The notes below the pieces were generated by a model that was given only the letters and a program-made list of their open reading frames with translations, had not been told where the DNA came from and made no database searches. Made by a program: the position numbers and the translations under genes. From Cyclobacteriaceae bacterium (lineage in GTDB: Bacteria; Bacteroidota; Bacteroidia; Cytophagales; Cyclobacteriaceae), in contig JANQOR010000032.1 of assembly GCA_028285685.1 (NCBI GenBank), positions 62,001 to 126,000 of the forward strand: DNA of 64,000 nucleotides. The letters run 5' to 3'. Shown in pieces: positions 27,918 through 37,432 of the stretch. Within the stretch, counting starts at the first letter, position 1, and each line of letters starts with the position of its first letter.

Positions 27918-28301
27918 TTACTTCGTCGCTTCGATCCGCTTCTTCGCGATTAAATCATAATAATAGGTAAAGGTGCTGTTTGACGTCTTATCCTCAATTA
28001 CTTCAGGATATTCCTTGATAACTAGTTGTTCAGTTGAATGCCAATCTACGTCAGCATTCAGTTTCTTTGGCCCGTAAATCAATTCTCCGCTACTTCTATC
28101 GATAACAATCACATTCTTCCATTTACTTATTTCGTTCTCAAGAGAATAACAAAGTGATAGATCTCCGTTGTCTTTCCTTTCGAATTTAGCACCTAGCTGT
28201 GTGGTTGCGATCTTCTCTATAGAAATGGTCTGAGCCGTCGACTTTTCATTGCTTTTACATGCAAAGACTACGACTACCAATAAAATGACAAATTTTCTCA
28301 A
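27918..28301 (-). CDS. Small lipoprotein, unknown function
   Basis: 127 residues beginning MRKFVILLVVVVFACKSNEKST, a lipoprotein signal (lipobox VFAC). The mature part is acidic and hydrophilic and I recognise no family. It lies 23 bases upstream of the T9SS protein gene on the same strand and may be co-transcribed with it. Confidence 0.6.
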   Translation of the reverse strand: MRKFVILLVVVVFACKSNEKSTAQTISIEKIATTQLGAKFERKDNGDLSLCYSLENEISKWKNVIVIDRSSGELIYGPKKLNADVDWHSTEQLVIKEYPEVIEDKTSNSTFTYYYDLIAKKRIEATK

Positions 28302-28391
28302 GATAGTAATGATAAAGTGGGTTCGAATTTAAGCCATGTTGATCACCGGTGAGGTATCTGTCGAGACAATTTGTCAAGTTCTCGACTAAGA

Positions 28392-28997
28392 TCACCTGTG
28401 ACCCCAGTTTTTAGGATCTTGGTTGTCGCTCGGTGACAGTCCTAATACATCTCCATCCGTATTTACCCCCAAACCGAGTACAGTTCTGTTTGCATAATTA
28501 AAATAACTCACAACCTGATTTAGCTCCAGAATCTCGCCATCATTGTATCCACTTTCTCTGAGTTTGTGCGCATCACCTTCTTCCAGCGTGCTTGGGTCTA
28601 GGGTGACTTTCTTTGCGTAATAAAGTCCACTTTGCTCCTTTTTTGAAAAGACCTCTTGATACTCCTCCTTTTTCAAAGCTTCGAACATCTTCTCAGCTCG
28701 TTCCTCATCGCTTAACAGCCTTTTCAAACCTGCAAAATGATGCTCAACACAATAATCACATTTATTGAGATAGCTCACATAAACTCCTACCGTTTCTAAG
28801 TAAGATTTAGGCAATGTGTTGTCTTTATGGTGAAGTACGTTTTTGTAAAGGGCCATATGACCTTCCATGGAGTGGGGCCGAAGACTGTGGACGCCCATGA
28901 TGTTATCGACATTGTTGTTTGGACCAGTGACTCGTTGGTAAAGTTTTTTTAGTTGTCCTTCAGCTTGTTCAAAAGGAATAACCGATATCCAGCTCAT
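28392..28997 (-). CDS. AhpD-like peroxidase-related protein (carboxymuconolactone decarboxylase family)
   Basis: 201 residues. The CMD/AhpD active-site motif is seen as YLNKCDYCVEHHFAGLKRL (about residues 80-98): a CxxC pair with His three residues on, the redox centre of alkylhydroperoxidase D-type proteins. The C-terminal LELNQVVSYFNYANRTVLGLGV is typical of the 'uncharacterized peroxidase-related' subgroup. Likely a cytoplasmic thiol peroxidase or disulfide reductase; the partner is unknown. Confidence 0.85.
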   Translation of the reverse strand: MSWISVIPFEQAEGQLKKLYQRVTGPNNNVDNIMGVHSLRPHSMEGHMALYKNVLHHKDNTLPKSYLETVGVYVSYLNKCDYCVEHHFAGLKRLLSDEERAEKMFEALKKEEYQEVFSKKEQSGLYYAKKVTLDPSTLEEGDAHKLRESGYNDGEILELNQVVSYFNYANRTVLGLGVNTDGDVLGLSPSDNQDPKNWGHR

Positions 28998-29006
28998 AAT
29001 TAATTG

Positions 29007-30383
29007 TTAGTTGTTATCAACTCTTTCAAATGCACCAATATCTGGCATGGCATCTCTTCGCTCATCGATGATGTCTCTCATTACACCAATATTGGTTCCC
29101 TTGTCCTGGGCAAAAGCAAGCGTGTCCAGGGAATAATCAAACAAAAACTGATTGGCGAATCCTGGAAAGTTAAATTCTTGAGAGGTGAAATTTCCAAAAA
29201 TCTCGTCTCCGCTGCGAATTATGTTAGTAGTCAGATCTACAACAACCACAGCACCGCCTCCATTGTTGATTAAGAGTTCCTCATCTTGAGATCCCCAGAT
29301 AATACAGTTTGTTAATTCAAGTGAGAGATCATCCGTTAGTAACTCCGTTTCACTCAAGACAATGTTATCCGAAAACTGCACGCTAGGTTCGCTGTGAACA
29401 AAAAAGCTTTGATCATTAGAGAAAGTGCAATGCCGGTAGGAATAATTTCCCCCCGCAAAATTCCCAACCAAGTAGTTTCCGCAATTGTAAATGAGACTAT
29501 TCGTCACTTCCACGTCAGATGTAAATGCCAGAATACCAGCCACACTCATGTTGAAGACCTGTGTATTCGATACCACCAAATCAGGAACTGTATTATCATC
29601 CGGAGACCCTACCCTCAACCCAATTTGGCCATTGAAAATCTCTGAGAATTCAATTCTGTTGTTGGCGCTGCCTTCCAAAAAGTAAATGCCATTCCATTGA
29701 CCCGGCACAACATCGTAGATTCCATCAAATCGCGCATTCCTGAACGTAATGTGATTAGCTGAATCTCCCATGGCGACTAATGATCCCTGCACGAAGAGTG
29801 CCGCATTATTTTCAAAGAAAATCGTCGTTCCCGCTTCTATAAACAATTGGCAGTTGGGTTGGATCAACACCGTATCCGACACTATATAGGGACGATCCTT
29901 AGTCCAAGTGGTGTTACACAAAATTTCGTTTTCTATCCGGTTTCCATCCTGTCCCCAACTGACAAGCTTCACATGCTCTGAATTTCCATTCCATTTGAAA
30001 ACAATCGAATCTTTTACTAGATATGGAATGTCACGATTCCTTGGATCGATGTTAACTTCTACCAAAATCAAGAGGCTGTCCCCACCTAGAATTTCTTCAT
30101 TTATAAGCCGCCTGCCTTCCTTTCCATTTACCACCATCGAATAGTCTGAGCTCGTCTCTTTGCCAAGAAGAATTTCTGAAAAGAGAATTGCGTTTTCATT
30201 TGGATTGAAAACGGTCAACCTTCTTGTCGCACTTCTGGTATTGCTTAAAAGTGTATCAAATGCAACCGAGTCGTTGCTAAAAATAATTTCAAGGTTCGGG
30301 TCGAACGAAACAGAGTCCTCCTCTGGCGAACAAGATGACCAGATTAGAAGAACCATGACCAGAAAGGGAGCTACCTTGTACAT
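29007..30383 (-). CDS. Lipoprotein with right-handed beta-helix domain
   Basis: Starts MYKVAPFLVMVLLIWSSC (lipobox SSC). An Ig-like N-terminal region (residues about 25-150) is followed by repeats with the rhythm of a parallel beta-helix (ANHITFRNARFDG, NNRIEFSEIFNGQIGLRVG, NTQVFNMSVAGILAF). The end, RDAMPDIGAFERVDNN, is a motif common in Bacteroidota choice-of-anchor beta-helix proteins. Such proteins often bind or cleave polysaccharide, but no catalytic residues can be assigned here. It is 15 bases downstream of prfA. Confidence 0.75.
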   Translation of the reverse strand: MYKVAPFLVMVLLIWSSCSPEEDSVSFDPNLEIIFSNDSVAFDTLLSNTRSATRRLTVFNPNENAILFSEILLGKETSSDYSMVVNGKEGRRLINEEILGGDSLLILVEVNIDPRNRDIPYLVKDSIVFKWNGNSEHVKLVSWGQDGNRIENEILCNTTWTKDRPYIVSDTVLIQPNCQLFIEAGTTIFFENNAALFVQGSLVAMGDSANHITFRNARFDGIYDVVPGQWNGIYFLEGSANNRIEFSEIFNGQIGLRVGSPDDNTVPDLVVSNTQVFNMSVAGILAFTSDVEVTNSLIYNCGNYLVGNFAGGNYSYRHCTFSNDQSFFVHSEPSVQFSDNIVLSETELLTDDLSLELTNCIIWGSQDEELLINNGGGAVVVVDLTTNIIRSGDEIFGNFTSQEFNFPGFANQFLFDYSLDTLAFAQDKGTNIGVMRDIIDERRDAMPDIGAFERVDNN

Positions 30384-30398
30384 TTTAACTGTAACGGA

Positions 30399-31469
30399 TT
30401 ATTCTGCTCCTTCTTTCATCAGTTCGGCATTTTCAGCAATCCTCAACTGCTCAATGAATTCACCGATATCTCCGTTCATAACATTCGGAAGATTAAAGAG
30501 AGAGAATCCAATGCGATGATCTGTAACTCGCCCCTGCGGATAGTTGTAGGTCCTGATCTTATCAGAACGGTCACCTGAACCCACCATACTTTTTCGCTGA
30601 CTACTTATTTCATCGTTGTGTTTTTTTAGCTCAATCTCGTATAGCCTAGAGCGAAGTACCTTGAGTGCTTTGTCATAGTTCGCATGCTGAGATCTTCCAT
30701 CCTGGCATTCCACCACAAGACCTGAAGGAATATGCGTGAGTCTGACAGCAGATTCTGTCTTGTTGATGTGCTGACCTCCTGCTCCGGACGCCCGAAATGT
30801 ATCCTTTCTGATATCTCCCATATTGAGTTCCACATCAACCTCCTCTGCTTCTGGTAAAACAGCAACAGTTGCCGCCGATGTGTGCACTCTTCCCTGTGAC
30901 TCAGTGGTGGGAACACGTTGTACTCGATGAGCTCCCGACTCAAACTTCAATTTTGCATAGACGTCCTCACCTTCCACCGAAGCTACAATCTCTTTGTACC
31001 CACCGGCGGTGCCCTCGTTGAAATTCAGTACGGCAAAAGACCATTTTTGTGAATCTGCAAAAGCCTTGTACATTCGAAATAGATCCCCTGCGAAGATGGA
31101 AGCCTCGTCACCACCTGTTCCAGCTCGAATTTCAAGAATTACGTTCTTACTATCGTTGGGATCCTTGGGGATGAGCAAAATTTTCAATTCCTCCTCGAGT
31201 CGTTCTATCTCTGGTTCCAGCTCATCTATCTCGGCCTTAGCCATGTCCCGAAATTCCTGATCTTTTTCCTCACTTAAAACCTGTTTTGCACTGTCTAAAT
31301 TACTGGTTGCGTTCGCGTACTGATCGTACACAATTACAATCTTCTCCAGGTCCTTATACTCCTTGTTTAACTGGCTATACTTTTTCATATCAGCCATTGC
31401 ATCAGGCTGAACAATGAGCTGACTAACTTCCTCGAACCGATGTTTTATTTCCTCCAGTTTCTCTAACAT
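30399..31469 (-). CDS. prfA: Peptide chain release factor 1
   Basis: Terminates translation at UAA and UAG. 356 residues. The GGQ loop, which enters the peptidyl-transferase centre, is at residues 231-233 (GAGGQHINKT). The stop-codon recognition site of RF1 appears as PTT at about 187-189 (RVPTTESQG), the PxT form of the class, so this is RF1 and not RF2. The downstream lipoprotein gene is probably on the same transcript. Confidence 0.97.
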   Translation of the reverse strand: MLEKLEEIKHRFEEVSQLIVQPDAMADMKKYSQLNKEYKDLEKIVIVYDQYANATSNLDSAKQVLSEEKDQEFRDMAKAEIDELEPEIERLEEELKILLIPKDPNDSKNVILEIRAGTGGDEASIFAGDLFRMYKAFADSQKWSFAVLNFNEGTAGGYKEIVASVEGEDVYAKLKFESGAHRVQRVPTTESQGRVHTSAATVAVLPEAEEVDVELNMGDIRKDTFRASGAGGQHINKTESAVRLTHIPSGLVVECQDGRSQHANYDKALKVLRSRLYEIELKKHNDEISSQRKSMVGSGDRSDKIRTYNYPQGRVTDHRIGFSLFNLPNVMNGDIGEFIEQLRIAENAELMKEGAE

Positions 31470-31488
31470 CCCAGATATCTTTGCTTTG

Positions 31489-31496
31489 CAAAAGTA
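31489..31496 (-). promoter_or_regulatory. Candidate -7 element of prfA
   Basis: Reads TACTTTTG on the minus strand, an exact TAnnTTTG match 20 bases upstream of the prfA start. No TTG at the usual upstream distance. Confidence 0.35.
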
Positions 31497-31615
31497 AGTC
31501 AGACGATGAATCTTTTGTCTTTAGCGTTGCGTCGCATTGTCGTCGATCAGCCGGCTAAGTATAAGGAGTCAGTGAAAGGCTGTGGATTCACTTGGATATT
31601 TACGTAAGTTTAAGA

Positions 31616-33241
31616 ATGAAGCAATTTCTGTCACTACTAATTGTATTCTTTTCCGGTCAATTAATCGCACAACAAAAAATTGACAGCCTGATCCGCATTT
31701 TCGAAGATATTCCCGGAACAACCAAGGATGAAATCCAGTCTTTGAATGAAACTTCTAGCAAGTTTTCCAGCACATTTCCCTCTATCTCTGAGCAATTTGC
31801 ACGAAAAGCCCTAGCAAAAAGCAGCGAGCTTGGGTTTAGAGAGGAGCAGGCTAGTGCCTATTTGAACTTAGCTGACGTATTCAGGACTAGAAGTGATCTT
31901 ACCAAGGCTTTGGAACATGGTTTTAGTGCGTTCAATATTTATGAAGAGTTGGGTGATTCTGGAAGAATGGCTGTTTCTGCAAATTCGATAGGCAGATATT
32001 ACGGAGATATCAGCAACTGGGAGAATGCATTCAAATACTACAATCTCAGTCTTCAATTGTGTGGCGAGGATATTAAGACGAGGGGAAAAGCACTGAACAA
32101 CATTGGTTCAATGTACCACGATCAAGATAACTATGATAGTGCGCATGTGTACTTTCAAAAGGCTCTCGACCTGGCGCTAGAGATCAAAGACCAACCCGGT
32201 ATGGCAATCGGCTATGGTAACATGGGAATAATTTACCTGCAAAAGTTCAACGATGTTCCGAAAGCGGTAGAGTACTACGAGAAATCCATTACCATGAAGG
32301 AAGAACTTGTCGACTTCTTCGGGCTCGCCTATTCCTACATTAACATGGGCAACCTTCACCGCAATATTGGAAAATATCAAAAAGCGAGAGAGTACTACGC
32401 AACAGCCGTGGCTTATACTGATTCCGCTGAGGCAAAATGGGTAAAATCAGCCGCTTACAGTCGTTGGGGCCGCTCTGAGGGTCTCGCTGGCAACGAGGAA
32501 CTTAAGAATTTGTACCTTGAAAAAAGTAGAAAGCTGCAAAGGGAAGTACTTATAGAACGACAGGAATCTGAGTTGAAACAACTGGAGGCATCTTATAACC
32601 TTGAAAAAAGAGATCGTGAATTACTGATCAGCAAACAAAATCTTCAGTTACTTGAAAGTGACAGGAAAATTAAGATCATTCAAATCACTTTCCTCCTTGT
32701 GACCATTGGTTTACTTGGCGTTCTGTTTTTTCTGCAAAGATCAAGAAACAGGAAGGCGCGTGAGATGCAGCAGACAAAAACAAAACTTCTCGAATCGGAA
32801 TTGAGTCACAAGACTAACGAACTAAACTCCTTTACTCTGAATCTCATTCAGAAGCAGGACATGATGACTGAAATCAATACTGTTATCAAGCAGATCAAAA
32901 AAAGTTCCCAAGCGGACGCAATTAAAAAAAGCATTTCAGAGCTTGATCAAATTGTTACGCGACAGGCAAGAAGTGATAAGGAATGGGAGGATTTCAGGGT
33001 GTACTTTGACAAAGTTCATACAGATTTTTTCAAGAATCTCAAAATCAAATTTCCCTCCCTTGGGATAGCTGAACTAAGACTTGCTGCGTTGATCAAACTT
33101 AACTTATCAATAAAAGAAACATCCTCCATTTTGGGAATTTCACCAAACAGTGTAAAAACGGCCCGTTATCGGTTAAGGACAAAATTGAACCTGGCACACG
33201 AGCAGAGTCTGTCGGGCTTCCTGATAACCTTCGAAGGTTGA
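31616..33241 (+). CDS. TPR-repeat membrane regulator with LuxR-like HTH
   Basis: ATG 31616 gives a signal segment (MKQFLSLLIVFFSGQLIAQ). About six tetratricopeptide repeats follow (residues 45-320), then a coiled coil, a single membrane helix (IKIIQITFLLVTIGLLGVLFF, about 360-380), a second coiled coil, and a C-terminal helix-turn-helix. The HTH is LGIAELRLAALIKLNLSIKETSSILGISPNSVKTARYRLRTKL. This one-piece design (periplasmic TPR sensor, membrane helix, cytoplasmic LuxR-type DNA-binding domain) is common in Bacteroidota. The ligand and target genes are unknown. Confidence 0.82.
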   Translation: MKQFLSLLIVFFSGQLIAQQKIDSLIRIFEDIPGTTKDEIQSLNETSSKFSSTFPSISEQFARKALAKSSELGFREEQASAYLNLADVFRTRSDLTKALEHGFSAFNIYEELGDSGRMAVSANSIGRYYGDISNWENAFKYYNLSLQLCGEDIKTRGKALNNIGSMYHDQDNYDSAHVYFQKALDLALEIKDQPGMAIGYGNMGIIYLQKFNDVPKAVEYYEKSITMKEELVDFFGLAYSYINMGNLHRNIGKYQKAREYYATAVAYTDSAEAKWVKSAAYSRWGRSEGLAGNEELKNLYLEKSRKLQREVLIERQESELKQLEASYNLEKRDRELLISKQNLQLLESDRKIKIIQITFLLVTIGLLGVLFFLQRSRNRKAREMQQTKTKLLESELSHKTNELNSFTLNLIQKQDMMTEINTVIKQIKKSSQADAIKKSISELDQIVTRQARSDKEWEDFRVYFDKVHTDFFKNLKIKFPSLGIAELRLAALIKLNLSIKETSSILGISPNSVKTARYRLRTKLNLAHEQSLSGFLITFEG

Positions 33242-33243
33242 GC

Positions 33244-33810
33244 CTACAGGAGTTCTTTGTATCGATAACAGTCGATAGTGTGATCATTTACCAAACCAAT
33301 GGCTTGCATATGAGCATAGATGGTGGTGGACCCAACAAACTTGAAACCTCTTTTCTTAAGGTCTTTGGAAAGTTCATCTGATTCAGGTGTTGTTACAGGG
33401 ACTTCCTCAATTCTTTTCCAGCTCCCGACTATAACTTGATTGTTTACGAAAGACCATATGTATTTATCAAATGAGCCAAATTCATCCTGTACTTCTATAA
33501 ATCGCTTCGCATTATTGATCGTAGCCTCAATTTTTGCCTTGTTTCTTATGATCGAAGCATCCTGCAAAAGGTCTTCAACCATCCCCTCTTCATAGCCCGC
33601 AACAGTCTCTACATCAAAGTCTGCAAAGGCATTTCTATAGCCTTCCCTCTTTTTAAGAATTGTAGCCCAACTCAATCCAGCCTGAGCACTTTCAAGAACC
33701 AAAAATTCGAAATGCTTTTTATCGTCATGCACAGGGACACCCCACTCTTCATCGTGATACCTAACATACGCATCAAAACTATTTTCGCACCAGGCGCAGC
33801 GTTTTTGCAT
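33244..33810 (-). CDS. tag: DNA-3-methyladenine glycosylase I
   Basis: Removes 3-methyladenine from alkylated DNA. ATG 33810 (MQKRCAWCENSFDAYVRYH) gives 188 residues, matching E. coli Tag (187); the frame extends 17 codons upstream without homology. Visible are the zinc-binding Cys pair near the N-terminus, HDEEWGVPVHDD, LVLESAQAGLSWATIL and the C-terminal zinc ligands HMQAIGLVNDHTIDCYR. It converges with the preceding regulator, with 2 bases between. Confidence 0.93.
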   Translation of the reverse strand: MQKRCAWCENSFDAYVRYHDEEWGVPVHDDKKHFEFLVLESAQAGLSWATILKKREGYRNAFADFDVETVAGYEEGMVEDLLQDASIIRNKAKIEATINNAKRFIEVQDEFGSFDKYIWSFVNNQVIVGSWKRIEEVPVTTPESDELSKDLKKRGFKFVGSTTIYAHMQAIGLVNDHTIDCYRYKELL

Positions 33811-33875
33811 CTTTATACTAAAAAGGTTAAAAATCAGTTGAGATTTTATAAAATTAGCCAATTGAAATCCATTTC

Positions 33876-34958
33876 ATGACGAGGATATCACTTCTGTTTC
33901 TTTTTATTTCTCTTCCTGCTCTATTACTCGCTCAAACACCAATTTACGAATTCAGGAACCTAGATATTGGTAACTACATACCCTCTGACCTTAACAGCAC
34001 TAGAACTGCAGTATTTATCCAAGTTCAGCCCAAGAATGGGACATACTGGGTGGAAGGCGATTGGAAATCTTTTACTGCAGAGGTACACAGCTACCTTTAT
34101 AGGATGGGAATTGATGTGGTTATTTATATAAACAGCAACGATTTCTTATCGGGAAACTCCACCACCAATTTCTATCAAAGAATTTTGAGTGGAAGAAGTA
34201 TCAAAAACCTGATATTCATAGACAAGCAAAATGACGGTATAGAAATACTTTGCTCGCCTTACAACGGTAAAGTTTCCTTGATTGACAATAATCAAAAAGC
34301 TTACAAAGACTCAGCTCCATATTTGAACAGGGTGATGATCAATTTCGGAAGAGAAATAAAACGTACTGAAAACCCAATGCAAAATTTCTTGATTCCGGAT
34401 AAACCCACCTACTTGGATGCACTTTCCATTGTTCAAAATGACAACCTGAAGAATTATCCAGGGCAAATTAGAAGAAATAAGATGGCAGTCGAAAAGTTCA
34501 GCAAAATCCCATTGGGCGAGAATGCAAGCCCTGAATTGGTTGCGAAGATCAACAGTTTTAATGCACAGATCGACTCAAAAAACCAGCAACTTGAACAGTT
34601 GCTAAAGGATTTTCCTTACCAAATCGAATTTGTGGATTACATGAGTGACGAAGACCTGCTGAGAGGAAGATATCAGTTTGTGCTTCGAAACCTCTATGCT
34701 TCTGGTCAGTCCATTAAATCAATGTTGAAGTATCAAAGCTCTTCATCAGAAGCAGGATATGTTTCGGTCGTACCTATTATGCCAGACAATACAAGTATTA
34801 AAACTTTCCCAAAGAATGCGCTCTTACACAAGTTTTACATTCGACAGAATATTGCTAAAAATGTATATGTTGGTGAGTGGGATGCAGACGAAACCTGGCA
34901 AAAAGCTCTTACTAACTTTGTTGGAAACATGATGCAATATTTCAACAAAGGCAATTGA
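33876..34958 (+). CDS. Secreted protein of unknown function
   Basis: 360 residues with a signal peptide, MTRISLLFLFISLPALLLAQ. I do not recognise a named family. The body reads as an alpha/beta domain (TRTAVFIQVQPKNGTYWVEGDW, IDVVIYINSNDFLSG, IKNLIFIDKQNDGIEILCSPYNG) followed by a helical C-terminal half. Probably periplasmic. The stop overlaps the TTG start of the next gene, so the two are translationally coupled. Confidence 0.65.
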   Translation: MTRISLLFLFISLPALLLAQTPIYEFRNLDIGNYIPSDLNSTRTAVFIQVQPKNGTYWVEGDWKSFTAEVHSYLYRMGIDVVIYINSNDFLSGNSTTNFYQRILSGRSIKNLIFIDKQNDGIEILCSPYNGKVSLIDNNQKAYKDSAPYLNRVMINFGREIKRTENPMQNFLIPDKPTYLDALSIVQNDNLKNYPGQIRRNKMAVEKFSKIPLGENASPELVAKINSFNAQIDSKNQQLEQLLKDFPYQIEFVDYMSDEDLLRGRYQFVLRNLYASGQSIKSMLKYQSSSSEAGYVSVVPIMPDNTSIKTFPKNALLHKFYIRQNIAKNVYVGEWDADETWQKALTNFVGNMMQYFNKGN

Positions 34959-35776
34959 AAAAACTTAACTATTTTAAAAACAAACCCAAAGTTTCCGAGA
35001 TAGATGTTGAGGCGTATCTAGCTCGGCTCGATTTGGACAGAGAAGAGCCCACCCTGAAATTTCTTCGCAAGTTACATTCGGCACATATCCACAGAGTTCC
35101 TTTCGAGAATCTGGATATTCACTACAACAGGAAAATCCAACTGAATTATCAGAAAATATTTGACAAGATCGTACGAAAGAGAAGAGGAGGATTTTGCTAT
35201 GAGCTTAATGGCCTATTCTATCACCTCCTATATCACCTGGGATACGAATGTTACGTAACATCGGCCCAGATGAAGAATGATTCGGGAGAGTTCAGTCCAC
35301 CATACGATCATATGGTGATCATCGCAAAAATTGAAAAGGAGGACTACCTTGTAGACGTTGGTTTTGGAAATGCTTTCTCTTACCCCAAGTTGATAAAAAA
35401 AGGAGTTGTGCAGATGGATTACACAACCTACTGGCGATTCACACAAGATCCCGACGAAAATTTGCTTTTACAATTTTCATCCAATGCCTCAAACTTCCAG
35501 ACCAAGTATCGATTTTCATTTGAAGAGAAGCAGATCATTCAATTCATGGAGATGTGCGAGTTTCACCAAACCTCTGAGAAATCCCCATTTACACAGAGAA
35601 AGATGATCACGATTAAAACAGAGGATGGTCGGGTAACACTCACAGATAGAAAACTCAAACTTCTCAAGCTTGGAGAAAAAGAGGAACTTCCAATCCTAAA
35701 TGAGGATGAATTTTTATCTAAACTCGAGCAGTATTTTGGAATTTCCTACCAGCAGCTTAGTCCAATCAGAAAATGA
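34955..35776 (+). CDS. Arylamine N-acetyltransferase
   Basis: Transfers acetyl from acetyl-CoA to arylamines or hydrazines. The Cys-His-Asp triad is visible: C81 in RRGGFCYELNGLF, H119 in PYDHMVII, D134 in YLVDVGFGNAF. The N-terminal LHSAHIHRVPFENLDIH is the family's second hallmark. 273 residues is standard. No ATG is in range; TTG 34955 overlaps the preceding stop and is the probable start. Pairing with an exported protein is odd for this cytosolic enzyme and unexplained. Confidence 0.9.
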   Translation: MKKLNYFKNKPKVSEIDVEAYLARLDLDREEPTLKFLRKLHSAHIHRVPFENLDIHYNRKIQLNYQKIFDKIVRKRRGGFCYELNGLFYHLLYHLGYECYVTSAQMKNDSGEFSPPYDHMVIIAKIEKEDYLVDVGFGNAFSYPKLIKKGVVQMDYTTYWRFTQDPDENLLLQFSSNASNFQTKYRFSFEEKQIIQFMEMCEFHQTSEKSPFTQRKMITIKTEDGRVTLTDRKLKLLKLGEKEELPILNEDEFLSKLEQYFGISYQQLSPIRK

Positions 35777-35778
35777 TT

Positions 35779-36174
35779 TTAGTACTGATGTTTCTGAACC
35801 GCTCTTTTTAGTGATTCTACATTTGAAGTAATACTGGGGTCACTGTAGATCTTTGCAGAAAGATCCGAGATTACATTTTTTCTGAAGCCCAGTTTCTCAG
35901 CGAGTTCTTCACAATATTTGATTTCGGACAGATAAACCTGACTATCAATTTTCATTAACTGAACCAAATGATACAGGTACTCAAATTTGTCGTCATCAGA
36001 AATTGTACTTAATGGTGGCAGTGGCTCAGGGTTTTCAATCATGTTATTCACTTCATCTTCACTAATCCCATTTGCTTTAGCAATCATGTAGATCAGATCT
36101 TTTTCCTCTCCCGCAAAATCTCCATCGATATTTGCAAGCTGAACCAATACAGACAGTTTGGATTTAATACTCAT
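35779..36174 (-). CDS. TerB-like protein, copy 2
   Basis: 131 residues, all-helical and acidic. The front LSVLVQLANIDGDFAGEEKDLIYMIAKANGIS is the TerB/TerB-like (DjlA N-terminal-type) helical repeat with acidic metal-ligand positions (DGDF, EE). It aligns closely with the gene upstream (36197-36613) in order and spacing: FDYLYxxVQLMKIDxxVxLxEIKYCE occurs in both. Function unknown. 22 bases separate the two genes. Confidence 0.72.
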   Translation of the reverse strand: MSIKSKLSVLVQLANIDGDFAGEEKDLIYMIAKANGISEDEVNNMIENPEPLPPLSTISDDDKFEYLYHLVQLMKIDSQVYLSEIKYCEELAEKLGFRKNVISDLSAKIYSDPSITSNVESLKRAVQKHQY

Positions 36175-36196
36175 TAGACGTTGATTAAGGTGTTCT

Positions 36197-36613
36197 TTAC
36201 TTCAAATGTTTGTTGGCTTCCCTCATCAGGGCATCCCTGTTTCCAGTGATTGCAGGATCTGAATAAATTCTGGAGGCCATCTTCTTTACCACTTTTCGAT
36301 TATAGCCTAGTTTCTCAGCTATTCCCTCACAGTATTTTATTTCTGTCAAGAAAACTTCACCATCAATTTTCATTAGTTGAACTATGTCGTATAGATAATC
36401 GAACCGTTCTTCGGTCATAAGGCCAGCGAAGTTTATATCCTCGTTATCTTTCGCCTCCAGCACTTCTCGTACTATTTGATCGATCTCTTCTTCCGGTATT
36501 TTGTTGGCCTTTCCGATGGTATAAACATATGTTCTTTCAGGCTCTCCAAAGTCACGGTCTATGATCGAAATTTGAACTAAAGCTTTCAGATGGTTTTTTA
36601 TGTTACTTTCCAT
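36197..36613 (-). CDS. TerB-like protein, copy 1
   Basis: 138 residues, paralogous to the downstream neighbour. Shared features are LKALVQISIIDRDFGEPERTYVYTIGKANKI, the motif RFDYLYDIVQLMKIDGEVFLTEIKYCEGIAEKLG, and a C-terminal SRIYSDPAITGNRDAL that matches SDPSITSNVESL in copy 2. Likely a tandem duplication. Cytoplasmic; possible calcium or metal binding through the DGEVF and DRDF acidic turns, by family analogy. Confidence 0.72.
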   Translation of the reverse strand: MESNIKNHLKALVQISIIDRDFGEPERTYVYTIGKANKIPEEEIDQIVREVLEAKDNEDINFAGLMTEERFDYLYDIVQLMKIDGEVFLTEIKYCEGIAEKLGYNRKVVKKMASRIYSDPAITGNRDALMREANKHLK

Positions 36614-36670
36614 TATAGCTGATACATTTTTTGACTTTTTAAAGATATGAATTTAGGCAAATTATGTTGA

Positions 36671-37432
36671 TTAGTGCAAATAGCTGCCCGCATTCACGTC
36701 AAAGGTGGCTCCCGTGGCGTGATCAGCCATTCCACTTGCTATAAAGGTGACCAAAGGAGCAATATCTTTCGGTTCGGTGAGTCGTTCCAGCGCCAAATCT
36801 CCCTTGGCATGATCTTCACCGTACTGCTGCATAAATTCCTGCGACATATCAGTTCTAACAAAGCCTGGTGCAATCACAAACGCTTTGACACCCTCCTTGC
36901 CAAATGATTTTGCAATTGAACGTGTCAGGGAGACCAATCCGGCCTTTGATGCTGCATAAGCAATATACTCGGCTTCATCACCTCTGAATGCTGCACGAGA
37001 CGCAATGTTGATAATTCTGCCTGCTGCTTTTCTATCCAGGAAATGTTGAACAGCCTTCTTGCATAGAATTGCTGCGGAATTCAGGTTAACCATCATGGTT
37101 TCGTCCCAAGCTGCCGACCATTCGTCATCTTTGGCCGTGACAGATGCTGATTTTGCCAGTCCAGCATTATTGATCAGAATTTCAATACTTCCCATCTCCA
37201 ACGTTACACGTTCAAACAGCTTTGAGGCCTCATCCGGTTTCGAAAGGTCCGCCTGAAACGCCTTCGATTCATTTCCAAGAATGTGGGCCAAATTTTCAGC
37301 GTCCCTAACGTTCTTATTGTAGTGAACGGCGATAGTGGCACCAGCTTCAGCAAGTTTGGTTGCAAGTGCCTTTCCAATTCCCCTGCTCGATCCTGTTACC
37401 AGAATATTAAGTCCTGATAGGTTTATGTACAT
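36671..37432 (-). CDS. Short-chain dehydrogenase/reductase (FabG-like)
   Basis: Classical SDR of 253 residues: NAD(P) motif TGSSRGIGKALA (about 13-24), NNAGLAKS (about 88), and the active site Y-x3-K in YIAYAASKAGLVSL (about 157-161), with Ser in NIASRAAF. After this comes a typical PGFVRTDMS. It reduces a 3-oxoacyl or similar carbonyl substrate; FabG itself is usually found with fatty-acid genes, which are absent here, so the substrate is open. Confidence 0.88.
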   Translation of the reverse strand: MYINLSGLNILVTGSSRGIGKALATKLAEAGATIAVHYNKNVRDAENLAHILGNESKAFQADLSKPDEASKLFERVTLEMGSIEILINNAGLAKSASVTAKDDEWSAAWDETMMVNLNSAAILCKKAVQHFLDRKAAGRIINIASRAAFRGDEAEYIAYAASKAGLVSLTRSIAKSFGKEGVKAFVIAPGFVRTDMSQEFMQQYGEDHAKGDLALERLTEPKDIAPLVTFIASGMADHATGATFDVNAGSYLH

